Assembly (NCBI GenBank): GCA_030428865.1
Contig: JAUIEK010000003.1
Coordinates: forward strand, 124,001-188,000
DNA length: 64,000 bases
Direction: 5' to 3'
DNA from: Bacteroidia bacterium
Lineage (GTDB): Bacteria; Bacteroidota; Bacteroidia; Flavobacteriales; Flavobacteriaceae
This document shows, piece after piece, positions 8,777 through 17,557 of the stretch; within the stretch, counting starts at the first letter, position 1; the number at the start of each line of letters is the position of its first letter. The position numbers and the translations under genes are program-made. The notes under the pieces are model-generated. The model had not been told where the DNA came from and did not search any database. It worked only from the letters and a program-made list of their open reading frames with translations.

Positions 8777-9952
8777 TTAACTAAATAATCTTGAAAAAAG
8801 TCCTTTTTTAGTTCCTTTATCTGCACTTTTTTTATTGATACTACCTGTATATAAATCGTAAAAAACTTTAAGCAGTTTTGGCGCAGCATTTCCAGGAGTT
8901 AATCCTGACACTTCTTCAAGAACTTGTTGAATAACTGTTTTGTAATCATTTTCTAAATTAAAATCATAGAGCAATTTTAAAAAAGTAAATTGTAGATAAT
9001 AGGAAAGATTAAAATAACTCTGTTTTGCCTCATATTCGTCTACAAACTTGCGTGAGTTTTCTAATTGCTCTTTAATAATTTCTTTGGAGCTTCTATACTG
9101 TAGGGAAATTAATTTCTCTGCATGGTAAACATCTTTCATAATTTCATCTTCACTTTTTTTACAAAGATTATTAATGAAATTTGTCCCCTTATCTATCCTA
9201 TATTTAAAATCAAGATTTCCATTAAATAAATTAGGTATATATTCATCTAAATCTGAACGTAATGTGCCATGTACATACGGCATATTGGCAATTTTTAATA
9301 GTGAAATTACAATAAGATCCCATAAATAATCGTCCCATCTTTTTTCTTTGAAAAATTGTGAATAATTATTATAATCTTGTAGCACAGCACTAATTTGACC
9401 CCATACTTTTTGATATTCTTCAGATGTTAACAACTTCTTTTCGGGCTCTTTGTAAAAAGAAGCTTGATACTTTTCAATAAACATATCATCATAATCGTCT
9501 GCATACATGCATACTTCTCTTAAAATATCATAAATTTTATAAGGTTGACACAGAGATATGTCTGTTTCATACTCAAACCAAAGCTCCTTTTTCTCAAGGC
9601 GGATTTGAACCAGTGTAAGTGGATCAAAATTTACTTCTGAAACTTTTCGTAACAGGGCAACTTGATTAGTTTCACTTGTCATTTTTAGAAAAGGAGCTTT
9701 TAAACTAAAATTTTTATCTGTTATCGAAATATGAACTTCAGCAGACCCATGCATTTGCGTTAAATTAACTGGCTTTTCTAAATCGATTCCTTTTAATAAT
9801 CTAGGATTAATATAGTTTAAAGTCTCAAATATTGCTTTTCTATATTTTTTCTCTTCAAAAGCATTATAAGCTTGCTCCCAATGCTCTACTTTAACAGTAG
9901 GTTCTTCTATGCTTTTTAATGGTCGTTCGTACTTAGGTAAAACATTTTCCAT
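8777..9952 (-). CDS. Hypothetical partner of the zinc-ribbon protease, with possible YbjN-like domain
   Basis: The 391-residue soluble protein has no signal peptide or membrane segment. Residues about 70-170 (SLKAPFLKMTSETNQVALLR, FDPLTLVQIRLEKKELWFEY, then QPYKIYDILREVCMYADDYD) resemble the YbjN/type III secretion chaperone-like fold, possibly similar to the C-terminal domain of the downstream protease. The rest is mainly helical, rich in Y, L and K. The tail KKGLFSRLFS is short, basic and amphipathic. It is the first gene of the two-gene cassette. No named family is recognised with confidence. Confidence 0.6.
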   Translation of the reverse strand: MENVLPKYERPLKSIEEPTVKVEHWEQAYNAFEEKKYRKAIFETLNYINPRLLKGIDLEKPVNLTQMHGSAEVHISITDKNFSLKAPFLKMTSETNQVALLRKVSEVNFDPLTLVQIRLEKKELWFEYETDISLCQPYKIYDILREVCMYADDYDDMFIEKYQASFYKEPEKKLLTSEEYQKVWGQISAVLQDYNNYSQFFKEKRWDDYLWDLIVISLLKIANMPYVHGTLRSDLDEYIPNLFNGNLDFKYRIDKGTNFINNLCKKSEDEIMKDVYHAEKLISLQYRSSKEIIKEQLENSRKFVDEYEAKQSYFNLSYYLQFTFLKLLYDFNLENDYKTVIQQVLEEVSGLTPGNAAPKLLKVFYDLYTGSINKKSADKGTKKGLFSRLFS

Positions 9953-10104
9953 ATTTAATTTATTGATGCTTTAGTATTGAAATGTTAGGAGATAAACTTA
10001 CTATTTTTTGTTTTAAAAGCCATTAACTTAGGAGTAATTTTAATAGAAGTAAATGATTTAGCACTCAGTTCAAAATACATAAATAATCAAGAAATTTCTT
10101 AAAA

Positions 10105-12549
10105 TCATTGATTATCTACATCAACAATAAAACGAATACCTCGAAAATCTGCTACAGCTATAAATGTATTTCTTATTTTATGAACTGTTTCTTTAGTCTT
10201 AGTAAGTGATTGTTTTGGCGGAATTTTAATGAGTACTTGTTTTATATATTGATTTCTGACTCTAGAAACAGCAGGAGATGACGGACCTAAAACAAATTCT
10301 TTAAATACATTTTGAAGCGCAATAAAAAGCCAGGTAATGGCCGCATCTACTTTTTGATAATCTTTGTGTTTTAAGGTAATTTTTATCATTCTGAAATAAG
10401 GCGGATAATGATATTGCCATCTTTCTTGTAATTGCTCTTTGTACATTGCAGCATAATCTGTAACTGAAACCTGTTGCAAAATTTGATGATATGGATTGTG
10501 TGTTTGAATGTATACTTTTCCTTGTTTTTTAGAACGCCCTGCCCTACCTGAAACTTGAACCATCAGCTGAAAAGCTTTTTCGTGAGCTCTAAAATCTGGA
10601 AAATTTAGGATTGTATCAGCATTTAAAACTCCAACAAGAGAAACATTGTCAAAATCTAATCCTTTTGAAAGCATTTGCGTTCCTACCAAAATATCAATTT
10701 CTCTTGCTTCAAATGCATTAATAATATTTCTATAACCATGTTTGCCCCTGGTAGTATCTAGGTCCATTCTTCCAATATTGTAATGCGGAAAAAGCTCTTT
10801 TAATTCAAGTTCAATCTGCTCTGTACCAAATCCTTTCGTATCTAACTGATGACTGCCACAAGCTCCACAATTATTAGGCATCGCTCGGTAATAATGGCAG
10901 TAATGGCATTTTAACTTATTCTTGTGTTTATGATAAGTTAAACTCACATCACAGTTTGGACATTGAGGTGAAACACCACATGTTGAGCACTCTACAATAG
11001 GAGAAAAACCTCTTCTATTTTGAAATAAAATAACTTGTTCTTTTTCTTCTAATGCTTTTTGAATTTCACCTAACAATGTATCTGAAAAATGACCTGTCAT
11101 TTCTCTTTTTCGCTTTTTTTCTTTTATGTCTATAAGTTGAATTTCAGGAAGTGAAATATCTTTATGCCTTCTGTTAAGAGATACTAAGCCATATTTATGT
11201 TCTTGCGCATTATAATAACTTTCTAAAGATGGAGTGGCGGAACCCAACAATAATTTTGCTTGATGCATTTTTGCTAAAACAATTGCTGTATCTCTCGCAT
11301 TATATCGTGGAGCAGGATCGAACTGTTTGTATGATGTTTCATGCTCTTCATCAACAATAATTAAACCTAAATTGCTAAATGGCAAAAGAACTGCTGAACG
11401 AGCGCCTATTATAATTTGTGATTTTTGTTTCTTGTCAAGAAGATTATTCCAAACCTCAACACGCTCATTCATGCTATATTTTGAGTGAAATACAGACATC
11501 GTATTTCCAAAATACATTTGTAAACGAGAAATTAGTTGAGTTGTTAATGCTATTTCTGGAAGCAAAAAGAGAACTTGCTTTCCTTTACTTATAGTTTCCT
11601 GAATCAACTGCATGTACACTTCTGTCTTTCCAGAACTGGTGATACCGTGTAACAGCGTTACATCGTACTGCTTAAATGATTCTTTGATTTCTTCTAAAGC
11701 TTTTTGTTGATGATTATTAAGTGTTTTTAGTTCTTTTTTTTCTCCTTGAAAGGTTATTCTATCAGTTTGTAGATAATAAATTTCTAGAATTTCTTTAGCA
11801 ACCAATGCATTAATTATCTGAGAAGAAGCTTTTGATACTTCCTCTAACCTCTTTGCTTTAATCGGTTTTTTGTCTGAAAGCAGTTGAAAATAGGCAAGAA
11901 TAACGTCTCGTTGTTTTTCGGCACGACTGAGTTTATTAAGTAAATTCTCTAATGATTCTGATTTTTCTAAATTTTTATGCAACCGAACATATTTAATCAT
12001 TTTCGGTTTGTACTGCTCATAAATCTCTTCTTTTACAGAAATAACCGATTTTTTAAGCAGATCATTAATAATAGGCAATACTTTCTTCTTGCCTAATATA
12101 TCAGATACTTGATGAATTGTTAATTGCGATTGGTGCTGTAGAGCTTCATAAATCAGAAACTCATCATCTGACAATAAACTTTCATTATCAAAAGACTTTT
12201 TCTTAGAAAGAACTGTTTCACTTTCTAATAAAAATGCTGAAGGAAGTGCAGCTTTGTATACTTCTCCAATAGAGCACATATAATAATCTGAAATCCATTG
12301 CCAATGAGGAAGTTGAGTGGAGTTTGCAATAGGTTGTTCATCTAGAATTTGATAGATTTCCTTGGCTTCATACAGCTCAGGTGGATTTTGATGTAAATTA
12401 TAGACCAAGGCCGTATATATTTTTGAGCGTCCAAAAGAAACGGCAACTCTCATTCCTGCTTGTAAAAATTCATATTCAGATTTGGTAACTGAATACGTAA
12501 ACGTTTTTTGGATAGGAATGGGCAGTATGACGTCTATAAAATACTGCAT
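10105..12549 (-). CDS. priA: Primosomal protein N' (replication restart helicase PriA)
   Basis: PriA recognises stalled forks and loads the replicative helicase. The 814-residue protein has an N-terminal DNA-binding domain (MQYFIDVILPIPIQKTFTYS) and helicase motifs including GITSSGKTE (Walker A, about residue 300) and VDEEHETSYKQ (motif II). It has the cysteine-rich zinc-binding module CSTCGVSPQCPNCD...CHYCHYY...CGACG (about 518-560), then QMLSKGLDFDNV and SGRAGRSKKQGKVYIQT. It is full length. It lies 4 bp after the rRNA methyltransferase gene, in one operon. Its 3' end is partly duplicated at 7566-7690. Confidence 0.97.
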   Translation of the reverse strand: MQYFIDVILPIPIQKTFTYSVTKSEYEFLQAGMRVAVSFGRSKIYTALVYNLHQNPPELYEAKEIYQILDEQPIANSTQLPHWQWISDYYMCSIGEVYKAALPSAFLLESETVLSKKKSFDNESLLSDDEFLIYEALQHQSQLTIHQVSDILGKKKVLPIINDLLKKSVISVKEEIYEQYKPKMIKYVRLHKNLEKSESLENLLNKLSRAEKQRDVILAYFQLLSDKKPIKAKRLEEVSKASSQIINALVAKEILEIYYLQTDRITFQGEKKELKTLNNHQQKALEEIKESFKQYDVTLLHGITSSGKTEVYMQLIQETISKGKQVLFLLPEIALTTQLISRLQMYFGNTMSVFHSKYSMNERVEVWNNLLDKKQKSQIIIGARSAVLLPFSNLGLIIVDEEHETSYKQFDPAPRYNARDTAIVLAKMHQAKLLLGSATPSLESYYNAQEHKYGLVSLNRRHKDISLPEIQLIDIKEKKRKREMTGHFSDTLLGEIQKALEEKEQVILFQNRRGFSPIVECSTCGVSPQCPNCDVSLTYHKHKNKLKCHYCHYYRAMPNNCGACGSHQLDTKGFGTEQIELELKELFPHYNIGRMDLDTTRGKHGYRNIINAFEAREIDILVGTQMLSKGLDFDNVSLVGVLNADTILNFPDFRAHEKAFQLMVQVSGRAGRSKKQGKVYIQTHNPYHQILQQVSVTDYAAMYKEQLQERWQYHYPPYFRMIKITLKHKDYQKVDAAITWLFIALQNVFKEFVLGPSSPAVSRVRNQYIKQVLIKIPPKQSLTKTKETVHKIRNTFIAVADFRGIRFIVDVDNQ

Positions 12550-12553
12550 ACAG

Positions 12554-13717
12554 TTATTCTTCTACCTTTTTAGATTTTTTAGACCCTTCATACAATTCGT
12601 ACTTTACAAATCGACAATCTAAATCGCCATTCTTTAAAGGAATTCGTTTGGAAGTTCGTAAACCTACATGCTTTAGCGCATCAATATCTGAAGTGATGAT
12701 CCAAGCGGTAGAGTTTGTGTAATTATGTTTTAACGTATCGCCTATTTTTTTATAAAACTCAGTAACATCAATATTTAAACGCTCTCCATAAGGTGGATTA
12801 AAAAGAATGGTTGTATTACCAAACACTTCTTTAGTAGAATTAAAAAAATTAACATGATGAACCCCTATAAACTCTTCTAAATTTGCGTTGATAACATTTT
12901 GTTTGGCTTTTCTTATTGCTGATGGAGCTTTATCAAAACCCATGATTTTAAAGTGAGAATTCCGAATCTTTTTTAGCAAGGAATCTTGAATGATATAATA
13001 TAGATCCTCATCATAATCTTTCCAATTTTCAAAAGAAAAATGTTTTCGATTAATATTTGCCGGAATATTGTTTGCGATCATAGCTGCTTCAATAAGAATT
13101 GTTCCAGATCCACACATTGGGTCTATAAAGTTTTCATCTCCTGTATAGCCTGATAACAAAACTAATCCTGCTGCTAAAACTTCATTAATAGGTGCAATAT
13201 TTGTAGCGCTTCTATATCCTCTTTTATGTAATGAATCACCAGAAGAATCTAGAGAAACTGTACACCAATCATTTTGAATATGTACATGAATTTTAAGGTC
13301 GGGATATTTTAGATCAACATTCGGTCGTTTACTATATTTATGCCGATAATAATCTGCAATCGCATCTTTTGATTTTAAAGAAATGTAGTGCGAATTGGAT
13401 GTAAAATTTTTTGAATTAACAACTGCCGAAATAGCAAATGTCCCTAATACGTCAAGATACTGTTCCCATTTTATTTTCTGTAAAGATTCATATAGATCTT
13501 CTTCATCATAAATTCGATACTTTTTTATGGGTTTTAAAATTCTAATAGCTGTTCTTAGTCCTATGTTTGCTTTATACAAAAAGCCTTTATCTCCTTTAAA
13601 AGAAACATTTCTGATTCCTTCTTTTACTTCTTTTGCCCCTAAAGATGTTAATTCTTTCGCTAATACTGCTTCTAACCCTTTTAAAGTTATTGCTGTCATT
13701 AAAAAATCCTGATCCAT
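12554..13717 (-). CDS. rlmL: THUMP-domain class I SAM-dependent RNA methyltransferase (RlmL N-half type)
   Basis: Predicted 23S rRNA guanine-N2 methyltransferase. I chose the ATG at 13717 (MDQDFLMTAITLKGLEAVLA), 387 residues; the frame runs 23 codons further to a TTG, but that would overlap a promoter. A THUMP domain occupies about 20-150. The Rossmann methyltransferase has FIDPMCGSGTILIEAA (SAM binding) and the catalytic motif NPPYGER. It corresponds to the N-terminal half of E. coli RlmL, so the exact target base is inferred. First gene of an operon with priA. Confidence 0.9.
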   Translation of the reverse strand: MDQDFLMTAITLKGLEAVLAKELTSLGAKEVKEGIRNVSFKGDKGFLYKANIGLRTAIRILKPIKKYRIYDEEDLYESLQKIKWEQYLDVLGTFAISAVVNSKNFTSNSHYISLKSKDAIADYYRHKYSKRPNVDLKYPDLKIHVHIQNDWCTVSLDSSGDSLHKRGYRSATNIAPINEVLAAGLVLLSGYTGDENFIDPMCGSGTILIEAAMIANNIPANINRKHFSFENWKDYDEDLYYIIQDSLLKKIRNSHFKIMGFDKAPSAIRKAKQNVINANLEEFIGVHHVNFFNSTKEVFGNTTILFNPPYGERLNIDVTEFYKKIGDTLKHNYTNSTAWIITSDIDALKHVGLRTSKRIPLKNGDLDCRFVKYELYEGSKKSKKVEE

Positions 13718-13737
13718 ATATTGCTCATAATTATTTA

Positions 13738-13745
13738 CAAAAGTA
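13738..13745 (-). promoter_or_regulatory. Promoter -7 box for rlmL-priA
   Basis: Minus strand TACTTTTG matches TAnnTTTG and ends 21 bases before the chosen ATG. The box lies inside the longer open frame and so supports the shorter start. No clear -33 box seen. Confidence 0.55.
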
Positions 13746-13795
13746 CACTTATATATAGAAAGTAAATTACGGTTTTTATTAAGCAATTAAAATCA

Positions 13796-13803
13796 TAATT
13801 TTG
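13796..13803 (+). promoter_or_regulatory. Promoter -7 box for the SAM methyltransferase gene
   Basis: Plus strand TAATTTTG fits TAnnTTTG and ends 11 bases before the ATG at 13815, predicting a very short leader. It is divergent from the rlmL promoter. Confidence 0.5.
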
Positions 13804-13814
13804 TTGTTTTTACA

Positions 13815-14543
13815 ATGAAAGATACATCTTGGTTTTCTTCTTGGTTTAACACGCCTTATTATCATATTTTATATAAAGACAGAAATGATAAGGATGCTCA
13901 GCTTTTTATGCGGAATATTACTTCTTTTTTAAAGCTTCCTATTACTAGCCACATTTTTGATGTTCCTTGCGGAAAAGGAAGACATGCTGTCTTTTTGAAC
14001 TCTTTAGGTTATAAAGTAACAGGTGGTGATTTGTCTAAAAACAGTATTCAACATGCAAAACAATACGAAAACAACACGCTATCTTTTAAAGTATGTGATA
14101 TAAGAAAATCTTTTGATTCACAATACGATGCTATTTTTAATTTATTTACAAGCTTTGGGTATTTTGAAAAAGATGAGGACGATATTTTAGTGCTTAAAAA
14201 CATCAAAAATGCTTTAAAAGTAAATGGAGTATTGGTTTTAGATTTTTTGAATGCAGAATATGTAAAAAGAAACTTAGTAAAAGAAGAAATTAAAATCGTT
14301 GATTCTATAGTTTTTAATATATCTAGAGAGATATCTAATGGATTTATTTTAAAGCATATTGAATTTATAGATAAAGGAAAACAGTATAAATTCACAGAAA
14401 AAGTAAAATATATTGATGTAGAAAAGTTTCAGCATTATTTTACTAATGTTGGTTTTGATATAAAGCATATTTTTGGAGGCTATAATCTAGAAACCTATAA
14501 AAAGCAATCATCTAAACGATTAATTTTAGTAGCCAATAAATGA
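13815..14543 (+). CDS. Class I SAM-dependent methyltransferase
   Basis: The 242-residue protein has a Methyltransf_25-type core. Motif I is HIFDVPCGKGRHAVFLNSLG (about 51-70), then VTGGDLSKNSI for the acidic SAM-ribose residue, FKVCDIRKSF, and NLFTSFGYFEKDED (motif IV region). The N-terminus (SWFSSWFNTPYYHILYKDRND) resembles flavobacterial proteins of this class. No membrane segment. Its stop codon overlaps the ZIP transporter start by 4 bp, so the two genes are co-transcribed. Substrate not identifiable. Confidence 0.85.
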   Translation: MKDTSWFSSWFNTPYYHILYKDRNDKDAQLFMRNITSFLKLPITSHIFDVPCGKGRHAVFLNSLGYKVTGGDLSKNSIQHAKQYENNTLSFKVCDIRKSFDSQYDAIFNLFTSFGYFEKDEDDILVLKNIKNALKVNGVLVLDFLNAEYVKRNLVKEEIKIVDSIVFNISREISNGFILKHIEFIDKGKQYKFTEKVKYIDVEKFQHYFTNVGFDIKHIFGGYNLETYKKQSSKRLILVANK

Positions 14544-15217
14544 GTTACATCTATCTTTTTTCTTCTGTTTTAATAGGAGTTGTTATTGTACTATTTCTTA
14601 CTCCTAAAAAGCTTTTTACAAAGCTTTTATTGGCTTTTAGTGGTTCTTATTTGCTCTCAGTTGCTATTCTACATCTTTTGCCTGAAATCTATACTAACAC
14701 AAATGAAACAACCAAATTCGGTATTCTTATCTTATTTGGAATTGTTATTCAATCTGTGTTAGAATCTTTTTCTAAAGGAGCAGAACATGGTCATATTCAT
14801 ATTAACAAAACAGATAAACGATTTCCTATATTACTTTTCTGTAGCATTTGTGTTCATGCTTTTTCTGAAGGATTACCAATTCATCACGCAGGAGAAAGTT
14901 TACTATGGGGAATTATTGTACATAAAATTCCCATTTCTATTGTATTAACAAGTACTTTAATCAATTCTAATTATTCTAAAACTGTTGTTTTCGAGTTTTT
15001 ATTAATTTTTGCATTGATGAGTCCGCTTGGGGTTTTTGCAGCAGAAAAAATAAAATGGTTTCAAGAATATGGTAAAGAAATTACAGCTGTTATTGTTGGA
15101 GTATTTTTACATATTTCTACAATAATTCTATTTGAAAGTACCGAAAATCACAAGTTTAATACGAAAAAATTTACCGCTATTATACTAGGAATTCTTTTAA
15201 CAATTTTCACGCTTTAA
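14540..15217 (+). CDS. ZIP family divalent metal transporter
   Basis: The 225-residue integral membrane protein has about seven or eight hydrophobic helices. ZIP hallmarks are HLLPEI in an early helix, the conserved HAFSEGLPI helix and HKIPISIVL in the next, which supply the metal-coordinating histidines and glutamate. A short cytoplasmic loop is histidine-rich (GAEHGHIHIN). It probably imports zinc or another divalent cation. It starts inside the stop of the upstream methyltransferase gene. Its stop and that of recQ share one TTAA. Confidence 0.88.
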   Translation: MSYIYLFSSVLIGVVIVLFLTPKKLFTKLLLAFSGSYLLSVAILHLLPEIYTNTNETTKFGILILFGIVIQSVLESFSKGAEHGHIHINKTDKRFPILLFCSICVHAFSEGLPIHHAGESLLWGIIVHKIPISIVLTSTLINSNYSKTVVFEFLLIFALMSPLGVFAAEKIKWFQEYGKEITAVIVGVFLHISTIILFESTENHKFNTKKFTAIILGILLTIFTL

Positions 15218-17418
15218 TTAGCTACTTGACTGAGAAATTTTATTCGCATAAGTCTTAGTTCTTCTTCATCATAATCGCCATCAAATTCATCTAATGCGTC
15301 TTGAATTTTATCAGATTCTGCTTCCATAAAATATTCATGAATTTCTTCTTGCTGATCTTCATCCAACAAATCATCTAAAGAATAATCTATGTTTAATTTA
15401 GTTCCAGAATACACAATGGCCTCCATCTCTTTTATTAACTCACTCATTTCCAATCCTTTTGACCTTGCAATATCTATAAGAGGAAGTTTTCTATCTGTAT
15501 TCTGAATTATATATAATTTTAAACCAGAATTAACTCCCGTACTTTTAACAACAAAATCATCTGGTCTAATCACATCGTTCTCTTCTACGTATTTTGAAAT
15601 GAGTGCGACAAATTCTTTTCCAAATTTTTTAGCCTTCCCTTCTCCTACTCCATGTACTTTAGAAAGTTCATCTATTGTAATTGGATATTTCAAAGCCATA
15701 TCGTCTAAAGACGGATCTTGAAAAACAGCAAAAGGAGGAACTTCGTGTTTCACTGCTACTTTTTTCCGAAGATCTTTCAGCATTTTTACTAAATTCTCAT
15801 CAGCAGCAATTCCTTCACTTTTTGAATCGACAATAATATCTGAAGTGTCTTCTTGAGAATACACATGATCTTCCGTCATCATAAAAGAAGTTGGTTTAGA
15901 TATAAATTCGGCTCCAGTAGCAGTCAATTTAACCACACCATATTGTTCAATTTCTTTCCTAATCAGATTAGAAACTAAAACCTGTCTTAAAAGTGCCATC
16001 CAGTAAGCGGCATCTTTTCCCTTAGCTTTGCCACAACCAAAAAAAGGCTGTAAGTGTGTTTTATGCGAATTTAACATCGCATTCTCTTTTCCTATAAGGG
16101 TGTTTACAATTTCTTTTGATTTATATTTTTCTTTTGTGTCTCTAACAACCGTAAGAAGCATGATAACATCTTCTTTTGCTTCGTGTTTTTTCTTCGGATT
16201 TTTGGTGTTATCATCCATTTCTGCTCCTTCCCCATTAATTTCATCAAATTCTTCACCAAAATAATGGAGTATATACTTTCTTCTAGACATGGAAGTCTCT
16301 GCATACCCAACAACTTCTTGTAGTAAAGCATGGCCTATTTCTTGTTCTGCAACAGGTTTACTTGCCATAAATTTTTCTAGCTTTTCAATATCTTTATAAG
16401 CATAAAAAGCCAAACAATATCCTTCTCCATCATCTCTACCTGCCCTACCTGTTTCTTGATAATAGCTTTCTAAACTTTTAGGAATGTCATGATGAATCAC
16501 ATAGCGAACATCTGGTTTATCAATTCCCATTCCGAAAGCTATAGTAGCAACAACAACATCACAATCTTCCATCAAAAACATATCTTGATGTTTTGCACGT
16601 GTTTTAGCATCCAATCCTGCATGATAAGGAACTGCTTTTATTCCATTAACTTGTAAAACTTGCGCAATTTCTTCTACTTTTTTTCTGCTTAAGCAATAAA
16701 TAATTCCAGACTTACCTGTTCGTTGTTTTACAAAGCGAATAATGTCTTTTTCTACATTTTTTGTTTTAGGGCGCACCTCATAAAACAAATTCGGTCTGTT
16801 AAACGAAGCTTTAAAAGTTTTAGCATCAGTAATTCCAAGTGTTTTTAAAATATCTTCTTGTACCTTCTCTGTAGCTGTGGCAGTTAATCCAATAACAGGA
16901 ACATTGTCTATTTTTTTGATGATATGACGCAGATTTCTATATTCTGGTCTAAAGTCATGACCCCATTCAGAAATACAATGAGCTTCATCAATTGCTACAA
17001 ATGATATTTTCTGGTTCTGAAGGAAATCAACATACTCTTCTTTGGTTAATGATTCTGGAGCAACATATAAAAGTTTTGTAATGCCTGCTTCTATATCGCT
17101 CATAACATTATTTATCTCCGTTTTATTTAATGATGAATTTAAAACGTGAGCGATTCCTGGATTTTCTGATATTCCTCTTATCGCATCAACTTGATTTTTC
17201 ATTAGAGCTATTAAAGGAGATATAACAATTGCCGTTCCTTCTTCCATTAAAGCTGGTAGCTGATAGCAAAGTGATTTTCCTCCACCAGTTGGCATAATAG
17301 CAAATGTGTTATTACCCTGCATAATGCTCGTAATAACATCTTTTTGAAGTCCCTTGAATTGATTAAAACCAAAGAATTTTTTTAGAGGACCATACAAGTC
17401 AATATTTTCATCATTCAT
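15214..17418 (-). CDS. recQ: ATP-dependent DNA helicase RecQ, without the usual zinc cysteines
   Basis: 3'-5' helicase of recombinational repair. The 734-residue protein has Walker A (MPTGGGKSLCYQLPAL), DEAH motif II (AIDEAHCISEWGHDFRPEYR), GLTATAT, and motif VI (YYQETGRAGRDD). RQC and HRDC domains follow (PPFAVFQDPSLDDMA and VHGVGEGKAKKFG). The RecQ zinc site is missing: the segment after SRRKYILHYFGEEFDE contains no cysteines, where E. coli RecQ has CxxC. The acidic C-terminal extension (about 640-734) is a further addition. Divergent from kdsD. Confidence 0.95.
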   Translation of the reverse strand: MNDENIDLYGPLKKFFGFNQFKGLQKDVITSIMQGNNTFAIMPTGGGKSLCYQLPALMEEGTAIVISPLIALMKNQVDAIRGISENPGIAHVLNSSLNKTEINNVMSDIEAGITKLLYVAPESLTKEEYVDFLQNQKISFVAIDEAHCISEWGHDFRPEYRNLRHIIKKIDNVPVIGLTATATEKVQEDILKTLGITDAKTFKASFNRPNLFYEVRPKTKNVEKDIIRFVKQRTGKSGIIYCLSRKKVEEIAQVLQVNGIKAVPYHAGLDAKTRAKHQDMFLMEDCDVVVATIAFGMGIDKPDVRYVIHHDIPKSLESYYQETGRAGRDDGEGYCLAFYAYKDIEKLEKFMASKPVAEQEIGHALLQEVVGYAETSMSRRKYILHYFGEEFDEINGEGAEMDDNTKNPKKKHEAKEDVIMLLTVVRDTKEKYKSKEIVNTLIGKENAMLNSHKTHLQPFFGCGKAKGKDAAYWMALLRQVLVSNLIRKEIEQYGVVKLTATGAEFISKPTSFMMTEDHVYSQEDTSDIIVDSKSEGIAADENLVKMLKDLRKKVAVKHEVPPFAVFQDPSLDDMALKYPITIDELSKVHGVGEGKAKKFGKEFVALISKYVEENDVIRPDDFVVKSTGVNSGLKLYIIQNTDRKLPLIDIARSKGLEMSELIKEMEAIVYSGTKLNIDYSLDDLLDEDQQEEIHEYFMEAESDKIQDALDEFDGDYDEEELRLMRIKFLSQVAN

Positions 17419-17490
17419 ACTTCTTCTTGCGTTGAGTTTGTTAGTCTAATAAACCCAAATAGAATTGGTTTAACGTCTCTGTTTTTTTAG

Positions 17491-17498
17491 TAAGTTTG
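17491..17498 (+). promoter_or_regulatory. Promoter -7 box for the kdsD-tatC group
   Basis: TAAGTTTG fits TAnnTTTG. A TTG lies 23 bases upstream (17465-17467), slightly far for a -33 box. The predicted leader to the TTG start at 17558 is about 55 bases. Confidence 0.45.
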
Positions 17499-17557
17499 TC
17501 TTGTCTTTTTAACCTATTAAAGATATAACTTTTTTTTATTCTTAAAAACTATCCTTT

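Noticed and set aside
9953..10104. Small gene in the gap between the cassette and priA
   Set aside because: The longest frame with ATG is about 14 codons; no repeat or attachment sequence is visible there.
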